Assembly (NCBI GenBank): GCA_026989375.1
Contig: JALSJJ010000168.1
Span: 1-54,896 of the forward strand
DNA from: Rhodothermus sp.
GTDB taxonomy: Bacteria; Bacteroidota; Rhodothermia; Rhodothermales; Rhodothermaceae
Length of the DNA: 54,896 nt
Reading direction: 5' to 3'
This document shows positions 6,692 to 14,720 of the stretch, one piece after another. Every line of letters starts with the position of its first letter. The first letter of the stretch is position 1. The notes beneath the pieces were generated by a model. The model searched no databases. It saw only the letters and a list, made by a program, of their open reading frames with translations, and had not been told where the DNA came from. The position numbers and the translations under genes were made by a program.

Positions 6692-9028
6692 ATGTTCTGC
6701 AAAACAGACGCTCCCGGGATGCTGCGCTGGTATCATCTTTTCAGAAGCAAGCCCCGAGCTACCGTTCGCCCCCCCAAAAAAGGCTGGATGCCTGCGCTCT
6801 GGGCTTCACGGATACCGCTGACCCATATCCAGAACTTTAAAGAGGTCTTTCACGCCCTCGTCGAGAATCGAGATAACCTCGCTTATGCCTGGCGTATCCT
6901 GCGCGACGGGGTCTGTGACGGGTGTGCACTGGGCACCAGCGGCCTGGAAGACTGGACGATCGAGGGCGTCCATTTATGCAATGTCCGTTTACGGCTACTT
7001 CGGCTCAACACGATGCCCGCACTGGATTTCAGCCGACTGGCCGACGTCGAAGCGCTTCGCCGCTTGCGTGCCCGGGACTTGCGCATGCTGGGCCGCTTGC
7101 CCTATCCGGCCATCCGCCGAAAAGGTGAGCGCGGCTTTCGTCGCATTTCCTGGGATGAAGCGCTGGAGCTGATTGCCGAACGTATTCGCGCAACCGATCC
7201 GGAGCGTCTCTATTTCTACCTGACCAGCCGGGGCCTCCCCAATGAGACCTACTATGTAGCCCAGAAGGCCGTTCGCGCCATCGGCACCAATAACATTGAT
7301 AACTCGGCCCGCATCTGCCACTCACCCAGCACTTCTGGGCTTAAACCAACACTGGGGGTTGCGGCTACAACCTGCTCATACACCGATCTGATCGGCACCG
7401 ACCTGATCACCTTCCTGGGTTCAAATGTGGCCAATAACCAGCCGGTCATGATGAAATATCTCTATCATGCGAAAAAGGCCGGCACGCAGGTCGTGCTGAT
7501 CAATCCTTATCCCGAGCCAGGCATGTTGCGCTACTGGGTCCCCTCTGACCTGGAAAGCGCGTTGTTTGGCACGAAGATCACGGATTATTTCTTTGCCGTA
7601 CGCCCGGGTGGCGATCTGGCTTTTCTCTATGGCACAATCAAGGCCATGATCGCAAAAGGACTGGTGGACGAAGCTTTTATCCACCAGCACACAGTCGGCT
7701 TTGACGAACTCCGGGCTCTGCTGGAGGCCACCTCCTGGGAGACGCTGGAAGCGCAGAGTGGCCTGACCCGGCAAGACATGGAATCCTATGCGGAGCTGGT
7801 AGGGCAGGCGGAACGGGCGGTGTTCGTCTGGGGCATGGGGATTACGCAGCATGCCTCGGGCGAGGCCAATGTCTATGCCATTGTGAATCTGGCCCTGACC
7901 CGAGGTTTTGTGGGACGTCCCGGTTGTGGCTTAATGCCCATTCGCGGACATTCGGGCGTCCAGGGGGGTGCCGAAATGGGCTGTTACGCCACTGTCTTTC
8001 CGGGAGGTAAGCCCATCAATGCCGAAACGGCCGCCTGGCTTTCAGAGCAGTACGGTTTTCCGGTGCCCGACCGTCCCGGCCTGACCACGGCTGAAGCGCT
8101 GCAGGCTGCCCGCAAAGGGGCGCTGGACGTGCTGTTTGCCGTAGGCGGCAACTTCCGAGAAGTGCTTCCCGACCCGCAGGGTATTGACGAAGCCCTTCAG
8201 CGCATTCCCCTTCGGGTGCACATGGACATCGCCTTATCGACGCAGATGCTGGTCGATCCGGCGGATACCGTACTCCTGCTTCCAGCTACCACACGCTATG
8301 AAATCCCCGGTGGCGTCACTGAGACTTCTACAGAACGCCGGGTGATTTTCAGTCCAGAGATTCCCGGACCACGGATTCCTGAAGCGCGCCCGGAGTGGGA
8401 AGTCTTTGCAGAGCTGGCGGCGCGCGTGCGCCCGGACCTGGCCGACAAGGTACGTTTCCCCAACACAGCAGCCATCCGGGAAGAAATTGCCCGGGTGATC
8501 CCGATGTACGATGGCATCCAGCACCTGCACAAAAAAGGCGACGCCTTTCAGTATGGCGGCCCCCGCCTGTGCGAAGGCTGGCGCTTCCCCACCCCGGACG
8601 GTAAAGCGCACTTTCAGGCCGTCCCGCTTCCTGACCTTGACCTGCCTGAAGGTGCCTTCCGGGTAGTTACGCGGCGTGGCAAACAGTTCAACAGCATGGT
8701 ACACGAGGACGTGGATCCTCTGAACGGATTACCCCGGGATGCGATCCTGATCAGCCGCGCCGACCTGCAGCGCCTGGGCCTGAAAGAAGGGGAACATGTC
8801 GTGGTCGAAAACGAACACGGCCGGCTCAAGGGGCGCCTGTTTGCTGCCGACATGGCGGCCCGTTCGCTGCAGGTGCACTGGCCCGAAGGCAACGTGCTGG
8901 TTCCGCCTGAGATCCTCTCCCCCCAGGCCCGTATTCCCGCCTACAAGGAAGTCGTGGCTTACCTGCGTCCGCTGTCTTCCCTCGAAACATCGCAAACGCG
9001 CAGCGCCGATACGGTTTTTCATCTATGA
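6692..9028 (+). CDS. Molybdopterin oxidoreductase, FdhF/YdeP family
   Basis: A 778-residue molybdenum enzyme. Near the N-terminus it has Cys75, Cys78 and Cys96 (GVCDGCALG ... HLCNVRL), a partial iron-sulfur pattern as in the YdeP family. Molybdopterin domains follow (FRRISWDEALELIAERI, GSNVANNQPVMMKYLYHAK, ATTRYEIPGGVTETSTERR, SRADLQRLGLKEGEHVVVENEHG). The sequence NSARICHSPSTSGL places Cys209-His210 where formate dehydrogenase H has selenocysteine-His, so a Cys-type active site is likely. The substrate is uncertain: formate dehydrogenase-like, but the family is poorly characterised. fdhD overlaps its stop by 4 bases, which supports the need for a sulfurated cofactor. Confidence 0.87.
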   Translation: MFCKTDAPGMLRWYHLFRSKPRATVRPPKKGWMPALWASRIPLTHIQNFKEVFHALVENRDNLAYAWRILRDGVCDGCALGTSGLEDWTIEGVHLCNVRLRLLRLNTMPALDFSRLADVEALRRLRARDLRMLGRLPYPAIRRKGERGFRRISWDEALELIAERIRATDPERLYFYLTSRGLPNETYYVAQKAVRAIGTNNIDNSARICHSPSTSGLKPTLGVAATTCSYTDLIGTDLITFLGSNVANNQPVMMKYLYHAKKAGTQVVLINPYPEPGMLRYWVPSDLESALFGTKITDYFFAVRPGGDLAFLYGTIKAMIAKGLVDEAFIHQHTVGFDELRALLEATSWETLEAQSGLTRQDMESYAELVGQAERAVFVWGMGITQHASGEANVYAIVNLALTRGFVGRPGCGLMPIRGHSGVQGGAEMGCYATVFPGGKPINAETAAWLSEQYGFPVPDRPGLTTAEALQAARKGALDVLFAVGGNFREVLPDPQGIDEALQRIPLRVHMDIALSTQMLVDPADTVLLLPATTRYEIPGGVTETSTERRVIFSPEIPGPRIPEARPEWEVFAELAARVRPDLADKVRFPNTAAIREEIARVIPMYDGIQHLHKKGDAFQYGGPRLCEGWRFPTPDGKAHFQAVPLPDLDLPEGAFRVVTRRGKQFNSMVHEDVDPLNGLPRDAILISRADLQRLGLKEGEHVVVENEHGRLKGRLFAADMAARSLQVHWPEGNVLVPPEILSPQARIPAYKEVVAYLRPLSSLETSQTRSADTVFHL

Positions 9029-9894
9029 ATACACTACAACGGGGCACGCGCATTGACCGTATCGAAGCCCTGCGCTTCGACGGGGCGGCGATGCATCCCG
9101 TCGAAGAGGCCATCATCGTAGAAGAACCCCTGGAGCTCCGGTTGGTGTACTTCGACGAGGGGCATCCGAAGCATACCCGTGTGACCGTTACCATGCGCAC
9201 GCCGGGCCACGATGTAGAGCTGGCCATCGGGTTTTTCTTTGGAGAAGGCATTATTCAACAATATCGTGACATCGACCGATTTGAGCACACAGGCCCTTCG
9301 GGTGATCGCCCCAATAACCGAAACATCCTGACCGTTACGCTGAAACCCTATGTGTCGGTCGATCCCTTTCGTCTGGAACGCCACTTTCTGACCGCGGCCA
9401 GCTGCGGTCTTTGCGGGAAGGCCGCGCTGGAGACCGTCCGAGTCGGAGGCTACCCGTCCCTACCGGCCGGACCTTTGCTTGCACCGCAGCAACTCTGTGA
9501 GCTACCCCGGATGCTCCGAAATGCCCAGGCGCTTTTCAACAAGACCGGAGGGTTGCATGCAGCGGCTCTTTTCAATGCCGAAGGACGCCTGCTGGCCCTG
9601 CATGAAGACGTGGGCCGTCATAACGCACTGGATAAGTTGATTGGCCATTTCCTGCTGGAAGAAAAAGCGGCCTTCTTGCGACACGGCATTCTGCTGCTCA
9701 GCGGCCGAGCCAGCTTCGAGCTGATACAAAAAGCTGCCCGGGCTGGTATTCCTGTCGTGGCAGCCGTTGGCGCCCCCTCCAGTCTGGCCGTCGATCTGGC
9801 CCGGGAATGCGGCATGACGCTGATCGGCTTCTTACGCAACGGCCGTTTCAACGTGTACAGCGGTCAGGAACGAGTGACTTCCTCCCCTCACTGA
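9025..9894 (+). CDS. fdhD: Formate dehydrogenase accessory sulfurtransferase FdhD
   Basis: A 289-residue FdhD. The family passes sulfur from a cysteine desulfurase to the bis-MGD cofactor of formate dehydrogenase-type enzymes. It has the CGLCGK motif with Cys127 and Cys130, and conserved blocks VEEPLELRL, GHDVELAIGFFFGEGII, GGLHAAALF, EDVGRHNALDKLIG and LLLSGRASFELIQKAARAGI. The ATG overlaps the upstream TGA (ATGA at 9025-9028), so the two genes are coupled. The stop codon at 9892 lies at the edge of a decayed insertion sequence, so the last few residues (TSSPH) may come from the insertion end. Confidence 0.95.
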   Translation: MNTLQRGTRIDRIEALRFDGAAMHPVEEAIIVEEPLELRLVYFDEGHPKHTRVTVTMRTPGHDVELAIGFFFGEGIIQQYRDIDRFEHTGPSGDRPNNRNILTVTLKPYVSVDPFRLERHFLTAASCGLCGKAALETVRVGGYPSLPAGPLLAPQQLCELPRMLRNAQALFNKTGGLHAAALFNAEGRLLALHEDVGRHNALDKLIGHFLLEEKAAFLRHGILLLSGRASFELIQKAARAGIPVVAAVGAPSSLAVDLARECGMTLIGFLRNGRFNVYSGQERVTSSPH

Positions 9895-9895
9895 A

Positions 9896-9916
9896 GTGAA
9901 GGGCTTCCCGCTTCAC
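9896..9916. repeat. Hairpin at the end of the IS200/IS605 remnant
   Basis: The arms GTGAAG (9896-9901) and CTTCAC (9911-9916) pair around GGGCTTCCCG. The hairpin lies directly after the stop codon of the minus-strand tnpB remnant and overlaps its first bases, which is where IS200/IS605 elements carry their right-end hairpin. It also lies 2 bases past the fdhD stop and could help end that transcript. Confidence 0.6.
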
Positions 9917-10080
9917 AGGGGATAGTTATCCCCTCCACGGGCATAAGCTCGGGGCAGTTCACCCCTACCACCCTCTTGTATCAGCATAGCGTTGCCATCC
10001 CTATCATGCTCTGTTCCACACCTCGGACATTTCCATTTCCGGTCAGAAAGCCCGAACCGATGGCCACGGCATAGGCAATG
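9913..10080 (-). pseudogene. C-terminal remnant of IS200/IS605-family TnpB
   Basis: On the minus strand, one frame encodes about 55 residues ending at the TGA at 9913-9915. The readable part includes LSDRKWKCPRCGTEHDRDGN, then a Gly/Arg-rich tail ending RGGDNYPL. The W-x-CPxCG-x2-HDRD-x-NA pattern is the hallmark of the TnpB C-terminus: half of its zinc ribbon plus the last RuvC aspartate region. The other Cys pair is reduced to an HCLCRG stretch, and nothing upstream continues the gene. Everything before the zinc ribbon is gone, so this is a dead fragment. It lies between fdhD and the cold-shock terminator. Confidence 0.82.
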
Positions 10081-10114
10081 GAAAACCCGGCAGCCTGGCC
10101 ACTACCGGGTTTTC
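10081..10114 (-). terminator. Terminator of the cold-shock gene
   Basis: A perfect 10-bp inverted repeat, GAAAACCCGG (10081-10090) and CCGGGTTTTC (10105-10114), with a 14-base loop. It lies 20 bases past the minus-strand cold-shock stop. Read on the minus strand, the right arm ends in TTTTC. Confidence 0.7.
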
Positions 10115-10134
10115 TGGGGGTGTGCAACAGGCAC

Positions 10135-10347
10135 CTACATGTCCAGTCGCTGCACGTTGACGGCCTGGAGTCCTTTGGGCGTGCGACGGATTTCAAAACG
10201 CAACCGCTCCCCTTTACGCAACTCTTCGCCGTAGCCCAGCCCGGCTACGGCCGTCCGGTGTACGAAGACGTCTTCGCCTCCGCCATCCTGCTCAATAAAG
10301 CCGTAGCCCTTCTCTGCACTGAACCACTTGACAGTACCCTGAGACAT
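10135..10347 (-). CDS. Cold-shock protein, CspA family
   Basis: A 70-residue single OB-fold protein of typical family length. Both RNA-binding motifs are present: KGYGFIE (RNP1) and DVFVHRTAV (RNP2). The start GTVKWFSAEKGYG is canonical. It binds single-stranded RNA or DNA as a chaperone, in cold shock or in normal growth. It is transcribed alone: the neighbours on the plus strand point away, and a hairpin follows its stop. The linker GGGEDVFVHRTAV differs slightly from E. coli CspA, but all key aromatic residues (W9, F10, Y16, F18) are kept. Confidence 0.96.
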   Translation of the reverse strand: MSQGTVKWFSAEKGYGFIEQDGGGEDVFVHRTAVAGLGYGEELRKGERLRFEIRRTPKGLQAVNVQRLDM

Positions 10348-10505
10348 AACGCAACCTGTGTGTACTGGGACCGGAAGACTTCCGCGCTGTCAGGCAGAAA
10401 TGCCATGCAGGCAACGAAAGGACACCGGTCGGTGAAACAAATACATCAACACAAGACTGCAACGGCTGGTTATATTGCGGGTTCCAGACAGACCACTGAT
10501 TGCTA

Positions 10506-11237
10506 ATGGTCAGGCATGCATGGATTGGCACCTCGGGCTGGGCGTACCGCCACTGGCGCGGCGTGCTTTACCCGACGGACGCGCCTTCCCGTCAGTGGTT
10601 TGACCACTACGCACGCGTGTTCGATACGGTTGAACTCAACAATACGTTTTACCATCTTCCCCGCCCTGCCACGGTGCACCGCTGGCACGATCAGGCCCCA
10701 CCGGGCTTCCGCTTTGCCGTTAAGGTCAGTCGCGTCATTACGCACCAACGTCGCCTCCGCGACTGCGCCAACGCGCTGCAGACCTTTTTCAACGCCATAG
10801 CTCCCCTTGAAGAACATCTGGGTCCGCTGCTTTACCAGTTACCTCCCGGCCTTCACGCCGATCTGGAACGTCTGGCGTCGTTCGTCACGCTGTTGCCCGA
10901 CGGCTATCTGCACGTCTTTGAATTCCGTCACCGAAGCTGGTTCACAGAAGAGGTGCATCGCTTCCTACTGACGCACAACCTGATCTTCTGCATACACGAC
11001 TGGTCTCGGCTCGACGTACCCTGCTGGGCAACCGGTCCGGCCATCTATGTGCGCTTCCACGGAACGACCGGGCGTTACGCCGGTGGCTACGACGAGACTA
11101 CGCTCCGGCAGTGGGCCGAACGCATTCGCTCGTGGCTGAACGAGGGCCGCGACGTGTATGTGTATTTCAACAACGACGTGGGCGGGCACGCCGTCCGGGA
11201 TGCACGTACGCTGAAAAGCCTGTTGGCTACCGACTGA
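10506..11237 (+). CDS. DUF72 (YecE-like) protein
   Basis: A 243-residue TIM-barrel-like protein of the DUF72 family. Characteristic segments are IGTSGWAYRHWRGVLYP at the start, FDTVELNNTFYHLPRPATVHRWHDQAPPGF, KVSRVITHQRRL, LLYQLPP, FEFRHRSWF and YVYFNNDVGGHAVRDA near the end. The biochemical role of the family is not established. ATG 10506 is preferred over the in-frame TTG at 10500 because the conserved IGTSGWAY block then begins 9 residues in, as usual. It is monocistronic, between cold-shock and nirK units. Confidence 0.9.
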   Translation: MVRHAWIGTSGWAYRHWRGVLYPTDAPSRQWFDHYARVFDTVELNNTFYHLPRPATVHRWHDQAPPGFRFAVKVSRVITHQRRLRDCANALQTFFNAIAPLEEHLGPLLYQLPPGLHADLERLASFVTLLPDGYLHVFEFRHRSWFTEEVHRFLLTHNLIFCIHDWSRLDVPCWATGPAIYVRFHGTTGRYAGGYDETTLRQWAERIRSWLNEGRDVYVYFNNDVGGHAVRDARTLKSLLATD

Positions 11238-11353
11238 TCCACCGAGCAAACACCGCTTCGCCAGACCTTTCCGACCGACCTGATCCGCTCATCTTTGCCA
11301 ACTCCATGTTCTCCGCTGCTTTTGTTTGAGGAAACGCCTCCCTCAAGGGACTG

Positions 11354-11382
11354 AAAAAGGGCGGGTGCCTCGGCACCCGCCC
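11354..11382 (-). terminator. Terminator of the nirK-azurin unit
   Basis: A perfect 10-bp GC-rich stem (11359-11368 with 11373-11382) and CTCG loop. On the minus strand it is followed by TTTTT (complement of AAAAA at 11354-11358). It lies 34 bases past the azurin stop, a textbook rho-independent terminator for that operon. Confidence 0.92.
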
Positions 11383-11416
11383 CACAGCCTGATTGCTCAG
11401 GCGTATACCTCCCCCA

Positions 11417-11860
11417 TCAGCCAGTCGCTTTCCCCGAAACGACCATCGTGCCCTGCATCATGGTATAGTGCCCGGGGAAAGTGCAGATGTAACGATACCG
11501 GCCAGGTTTGTCCGGTGCCTTGAACGTTACTTCTACGGTCTCGCCGGGCTGCGCCACCTCTGTGTAGGCCAGGATAGCCGGATCATCCGGCACATAGTCC
11601 GGATCGGTGATAGCAGCCGTACCCACACGATTCACAACAGCCGGACTGTCGGTGTTCAGTACCACCACGTTGTGCGGCATCACCGTTGCTGTATTCCTGA
11701 AAACGATCCGCACGGTCTCGCCCGGCGCCACCGTAAATTCAGTCTGCTTGAACTTCAGCTCATCGCCGACCGGCTCAATCACGATTTCCTTCACGGGTTC
11801 GGCCTGGCCCCCTACCCCGATGAGCAGCAGGCCCAGCCATAACAGGCTACGACGTATCAT
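11417..11860 (-). CDS. Azurin/plastocyanin-like type 1 copper protein
   Basis: A 147-residue exported blue copper protein. The start at 11860 is fixed by a strong ribosome site (GGAGGA eight bases upstream) and by a signal peptide (MIRRSLLWLGLLLIGVGGQA). Longer frames upstream overlap the nirK coding region and are rejected. Type 1 copper ligands are visible: His63 (MPHNVVV), Cys126, His131 and Met135 (CTFPGHYTMM), with azurin-like spacing C-x4-H-x3-M. It lies 25 bases downstream of nirK and is probably cotranscribed, so it is a good candidate for the periplasmic electron donor to nitrite reductase. Confidence 0.93.
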   Translation of the reverse strand: MIRRSLLWLGLLLIGVGGQAEPVKEIVIEPVGDELKFKQTEFTVAPGETVRIVFRNTATVMPHNVVVLNTDSPAVVNRVGTAAITDPDYVPDDPAILAYTEVAQPGETVEVTFKAPDKPGRYRYICTFPGHYTMMQGTMVVSGKATG

Positions 11861-11885
11861 GGTTGTTCCTCCACAGGTTGATATT

Positions 11886-12950
11886 TCAGGCAGGACTGGG
11901 GTAGTAAATATCCGGTTGCTCAGGTCCTTCCACCTCCAGCACGGCCAGCAGTCCTTTACGGGCCACCCGCGTAAGCGCGTGATCAACCAGCTTGACCGGA
12001 CCAGGTACCGGCAACCGCATATGAAAGATGCCGCAGCTTCCCGGCGGAACGGCGACCGTCTGCGCATTGCGATCAGGATTGCTCAGGATAGCTCCCTCCC
12101 GCCAGGCATAGGAGAGCACATTCCCGATCGGATGGAAGTTACTCGTTACATTCGGGCCGCCAACCGCCAGGAAAATCCGCACTGTCTCACCCACCCGGGC
12201 CTTCATGGCACCATAGCGATCGGCCGTTAAACCGTACTTGGCCCCATTGAAGAGCACGTAGGTAGGCTTCTCCTCGAAAAGCTTCTCAAAATCAAAGTTG
12301 TGATGTCCCGGCTCACCCGGCTGCTTGTCCGTATAGAGCTCATGCTGGCCGAGATAAAACTCCCGATCAACCGGCGGTAGCCCTTCCGGAGGCTCCACCA
12401 GAATCATCCCGAACATACCGCTGGAAATGTGATAGTCCAGGTCAGGCACGGCACAGTGGTACACGAAAGCCCCTGGATACAGACAGCGGAAACGAATCGT
12501 TTTCGACTGACCGGGCGCCACCAGCGTATGTGCAGCCCCACCGCCGGGCCCATAGACCGCATGGAAGTCGACGTTATGCGGCAGGTGGTTCGTAGAAGGG
12601 TTCTCAAGCGTCAGGTTGACCACATCACCCTGCCGCACACGAATCAGAGGGCCGGGAATCTGCCCATTGTAGGTCATGAAGTTAAAGGTCACGCCTGGCT
12701 CGATCTCGGCCACCACCTCTTCGACACGCAGCGTAATGTCGTGGGTGATGGGCCAGTCCCGATGAATTGGCGGTGGAATGTCAGAAGGATCGGCCGCTAC
12801 ACGCGCCACACGACGCCCCATGGGTCCTGTAGCAACACGGGACGGACGGCTATGCCCTTCGGCATCCAGCGACAATCCCGACGTAATCAGTCCACCCGCA
12901 GCAGCCACCCCCAGACCTTTCAGAAAATCACGGCGCGAACTGGCTTTCAT
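11886..12950 (-). CDS. nirK: Copper-containing nitrite reductase (NO-forming) NirK
   Basis: A 354-residue two-cupredoxin enzyme reducing nitrite to nitric oxide in the periplasm. The N-terminus SSRRDFLKGLGVAAAGG is a Tat signal. Type 1 copper ligands: His125, Cys166, His174, Met179. Type 2 copper ligands: His130, His165 and His324 (KLVDHALTRV). The catalytic pair is Asp128 (HNVDFH) and His273 (SNFHPIG). All metal ligands are intact. A strong ribosome site (GGAGGA) lies before ATG 12950. No nitric-oxide reductase gene is seen in the window, so NO must be handled elsewhere or released. Confidence 0.96.
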   Translation of the reverse strand: MKASSRRDFLKGLGVAAAGGLITSGLSLDAEGHSRPSRVATGPMGRRVARVAADPSDIPPPIHRDWPITHDITLRVEEVVAEIEPGVTFNFMTYNGQIPGPLIRVRQGDVVNLTLENPSTNHLPHNVDFHAVYGPGGGAAHTLVAPGQSKTIRFRCLYPGAFVYHCAVPDLDYHISSGMFGMILVEPPEGLPPVDREFYLGQHELYTDKQPGEPGHHNFDFEKLFEEKPTYVLFNGAKYGLTADRYGAMKARVGETVRIFLAVGGPNVTSNFHPIGNVLSYAWREGAILSNPDRNAQTVAVPPGSCGIFHMRLPVPGPVKLVDHALTRVARKGLLAVLEVEGPEQPDIYYPSPA

Positions 12951-12974
12951 GGTATCCTCCGGGTTCGTTGATGG

Positions 12975-13019
12975 TTGACAGAATCAATTTCAACTAAATA
13001 GTACTTTATCTAAATAAAG
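12975..13019 (-). promoter_or_regulatory. Putative nirK control region with two inverted repeats
   Basis: The 119-base leader before nirK is AT-rich and holds two dyads. One is CTTTAT-CTAA-ATAAAG at 13004-13019, a perfect 6-bp palindrome. On the minus strand it lies between a TTGG and a TACTATTTAG that resembles the Bacteroidota -7 element, a suitable place for a repressor. The second is TTGACAGAATCAA at 12975-12987, like an FNR/DNR half-site pair (TTGA...TCAA) but one base shorter than the usual spacing. Regulation by oxygen or NO is inference. Confidence 0.4.
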
Positions 13020-13069
13020 CCACCAAGAAGCCCTCATGAAATGCCAGGCAAGGGCTGGCGAAACGTCTG

Positions 13070-13558
13070 TTAATCGATGCTACCTGTCATAACAGTTACC
13101 AGCCACACGGGATCATACAGACCGTGCAGCGTTCCGGCTCGTTCACGAAACGCCACTGTTTCAACGACGGCCAGCCCACCGGCCGGCAGGCGCACGCTGG
13201 CGCCGGTTAGCCAGCGCACCAGTTCACCCAGGTCGGGCTGATGACCGACGGCGAGTAGCGTATCACCCGGGGTATAGGCCTGCACCAACAGTTCCAGCTC
13301 GGCCGGGCTGCATCCCGGTGCCAGTAGCCGATCTTCGACGACGGGCACACCCAGCGCAGCAGCCACTGCCCGGGCAGTCTGCACGGCTCGACGGTAGGGA
13401 CTGCTATAGACAGCGTTCAGCGGAAGCTGCATACGGCGCAGAGCCTCCCCCAGATGACGGGCTATCTGCTGGCCGGCTTCAGTGAGCGCCCGTTCGTGGT
13501 CGGGCTGACCGGGCGCGGCCGGCTGGGCCTCGGCATGGCGAAGTAAGTAGAGCCGCAT
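13070..13558 (-). CDS. sixA: Phosphohistidine phosphatase SixA-like
   Basis: A 162-residue histidine-phosphatase superfamily protein. It begins MRLYLLRHAEA, where Arg7-His8 form the RHG-type catalytic motif (here RHA, as usual in SixA), followed by YSSPYRRAVQTARAVA and the second catalytic His in LAVGHQPDLGELVRWLTG. SixA removes phosphate from histidine phosphotransfer domains. The size and the short C-terminus match SixA rather than phosphoglycerate mutase. The partner phosphoprotein is not in the window. It is transcribed toward nirK, whose promoter region begins after its stop. Confidence 0.88.
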   Translation of the reverse strand: MRLYLLRHAEAQPAAPGQPDHERALTEAGQQIARHLGEALRRMQLPLNAVYSSPYRRAVQTARAVAAALGVPVVEDRLLAPGCSPAELELLVQAYTPGDTLLAVGHQPDLGELVRWLTGASVRLPAGGLAVVETVAFRERAGTLHGLYDPVWLVTVMTGSID

Positions 13559-13873
13559 AGCTCAATTGCGAAGGCGTGTTGCGTGATCGGAGCATTTGTT
13601 GAACATGCGGTGTACGGTTCATCGGCTCACCATCTTCTGAACACCACCACGCTTCATCCAATGTGCTACACCCTGAAAAAAACCGGTCGATCCCCTTCTG
13701 CCTGACAATAATTCGATGTCCTACTCAAGGCATTGGCCCTGTCGTTCAAGTGGCCCTGGCCGTGATTGATCCGGGCAGTAGCCCCATCTAACCCCCACCC
13801 TTTGGGCTCGCTGTACAGTTCAGGAGTGATTGTCGTGCACGCGCACAATTGTCGGATAGTGAGACGATTGCTC
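13559..13873. other. 315-base region without a supported gene
   Basis: This region lies between two minus-strand genes (NRDE and sixA). A minus-strand frame at 13666-13848 has no recognisable domain and no ribosome site. No insertion-sequence ends or long repeats were seen. It probably holds the sixA promoter; AT-rich patches are near 13675 and 13700. Confidence 0.5.
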
Positions 13874-14644
13874 TCAGGTCCCCATACAGCTTACCCGGTA
13901 GTAGCGTGTTTCGAGGGGGCGACCGCCAGTTCCGAAGGTGCGCTCCACGAACGTAAGCGCTCCTTTGCGCTCCCAGAGAATCACGGTCGAGCTGCGCGTG
14001 CCGTACAGGGAGGTTACCACAAAAATCGCAGAAAGTCGGCGCTCCCATTCATATCCCAGTCCGGTTTTCGGCAGCGCTTTGTCGGGTGCTGGTGTGCGGT
14101 CGGCCAGTAACGTTAGCAGCACTTCTGGATCAATAGCATCCGTTTTCAGAATCTGCTCGAAGCGCTCCAGTCCGCGGCTGACCTTGGGCCAGCGCGTGCC
14201 CAGCAGGTGATTGCTGAGGCCATACAGACCAGGCGCCAGTACTTCGACCCCATCGTTCCGATTCGATCCGTAGGCCAGCGTCTCGGGATCTCCCACCAGC
14301 AAGTTGAACCCGTTGTAGGCTGTTCCTTCAGCCAGTACACGTTTGAGGTAGGCCTCGGGCGGTTCATTGCCCTGCAAAAAGTCACGTGGCAGCAGGCCGC
14401 GCGAACGTCGGCCGGTAGCCCGCCGATCTGGCTCCCGGTAATTAGTCACCAGCGCCAGACGTCCCCTTCGCGAAATACCCAGCCAGGTGCCACTTGCCTC
14501 CAGGTCGCGCCCGGCCAGCACGTCAGGTGCCTCGGGCCACCAGTGTGCCGGTGCCGAAGGCCGTGCATAAAACTCATCCCGGTTAGCTGCCAGCACCAGC
14601 CGATAACGTGGATGCTGCTCATACGCCCAGAGTACCAGACACAT
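13874..14644 (-). CDS. NRDE (TANGO2-like) family protein
   Basis: A 256-residue protein of the NRDE/TANGO2 family, related in fold to N-terminal nucleophile hydrolases. It begins MCLVLWAYEQHP with Cys2, which would be exposed after removal of Met, and carries the naming motif ANRDEFYARPSAPAHWW, then LAGRDLEASGTWLGISRRG and NYREP. Later blocks GLYGLSNHLL and GTRSSTVIL are also typical. The bacterial function is unknown; eukaryotic TANGO2 has been linked to heme or lipid handling. It is divergent from the T9SS cargo gene, sharing a 76-base intergenic region. Confidence 0.9.
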   Translation of the reverse strand: MCLVLWAYEQHPRYRLVLAANRDEFYARPSAPAHWWPEAPDVLAGRDLEASGTWLGISRRGRLALVTNYREPDRRATGRRSRGLLPRDFLQGNEPPEAYLKRVLAEGTAYNGFNLLVGDPETLAYGSNRNDGVEVLAPGLYGLSNHLLGTRWPKVSRGLERFEQILKTDAIDPEVLLTLLADRTPAPDKALPKTGLGYEWERRLSAIFVVTSLYGTRSSTVILWERKGALTFVERTFGTGGRPLETRYYRVSCMGT

Positions 14645-14720
14645 AGTGCGTCTTTCTTGCTTGTTTTGCTCTTATTTCTTACATTTTGATAAAATTCGGC
14701 ATATTGTACTGTCCACAGTT

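Noticed and set aside
7310-7325. Selenocysteine in the formate-dehydrogenase-like enzyme
   Set aside because: The codon at the catalytic position is a normal Cys (TGC) and there is no in-frame TGA.
11861-12067. N-terminal extension of the azurin-like gene
   Set aside because: It overlaps the nirK 3' end, and a strong GGAGGA ribosome site plus signal peptide point to 11860.
13666-13848. 60-codon minus-strand frame upstream of sixA
   Set aside because: No ribosome site, no recognisable motif; treated as intergenic.
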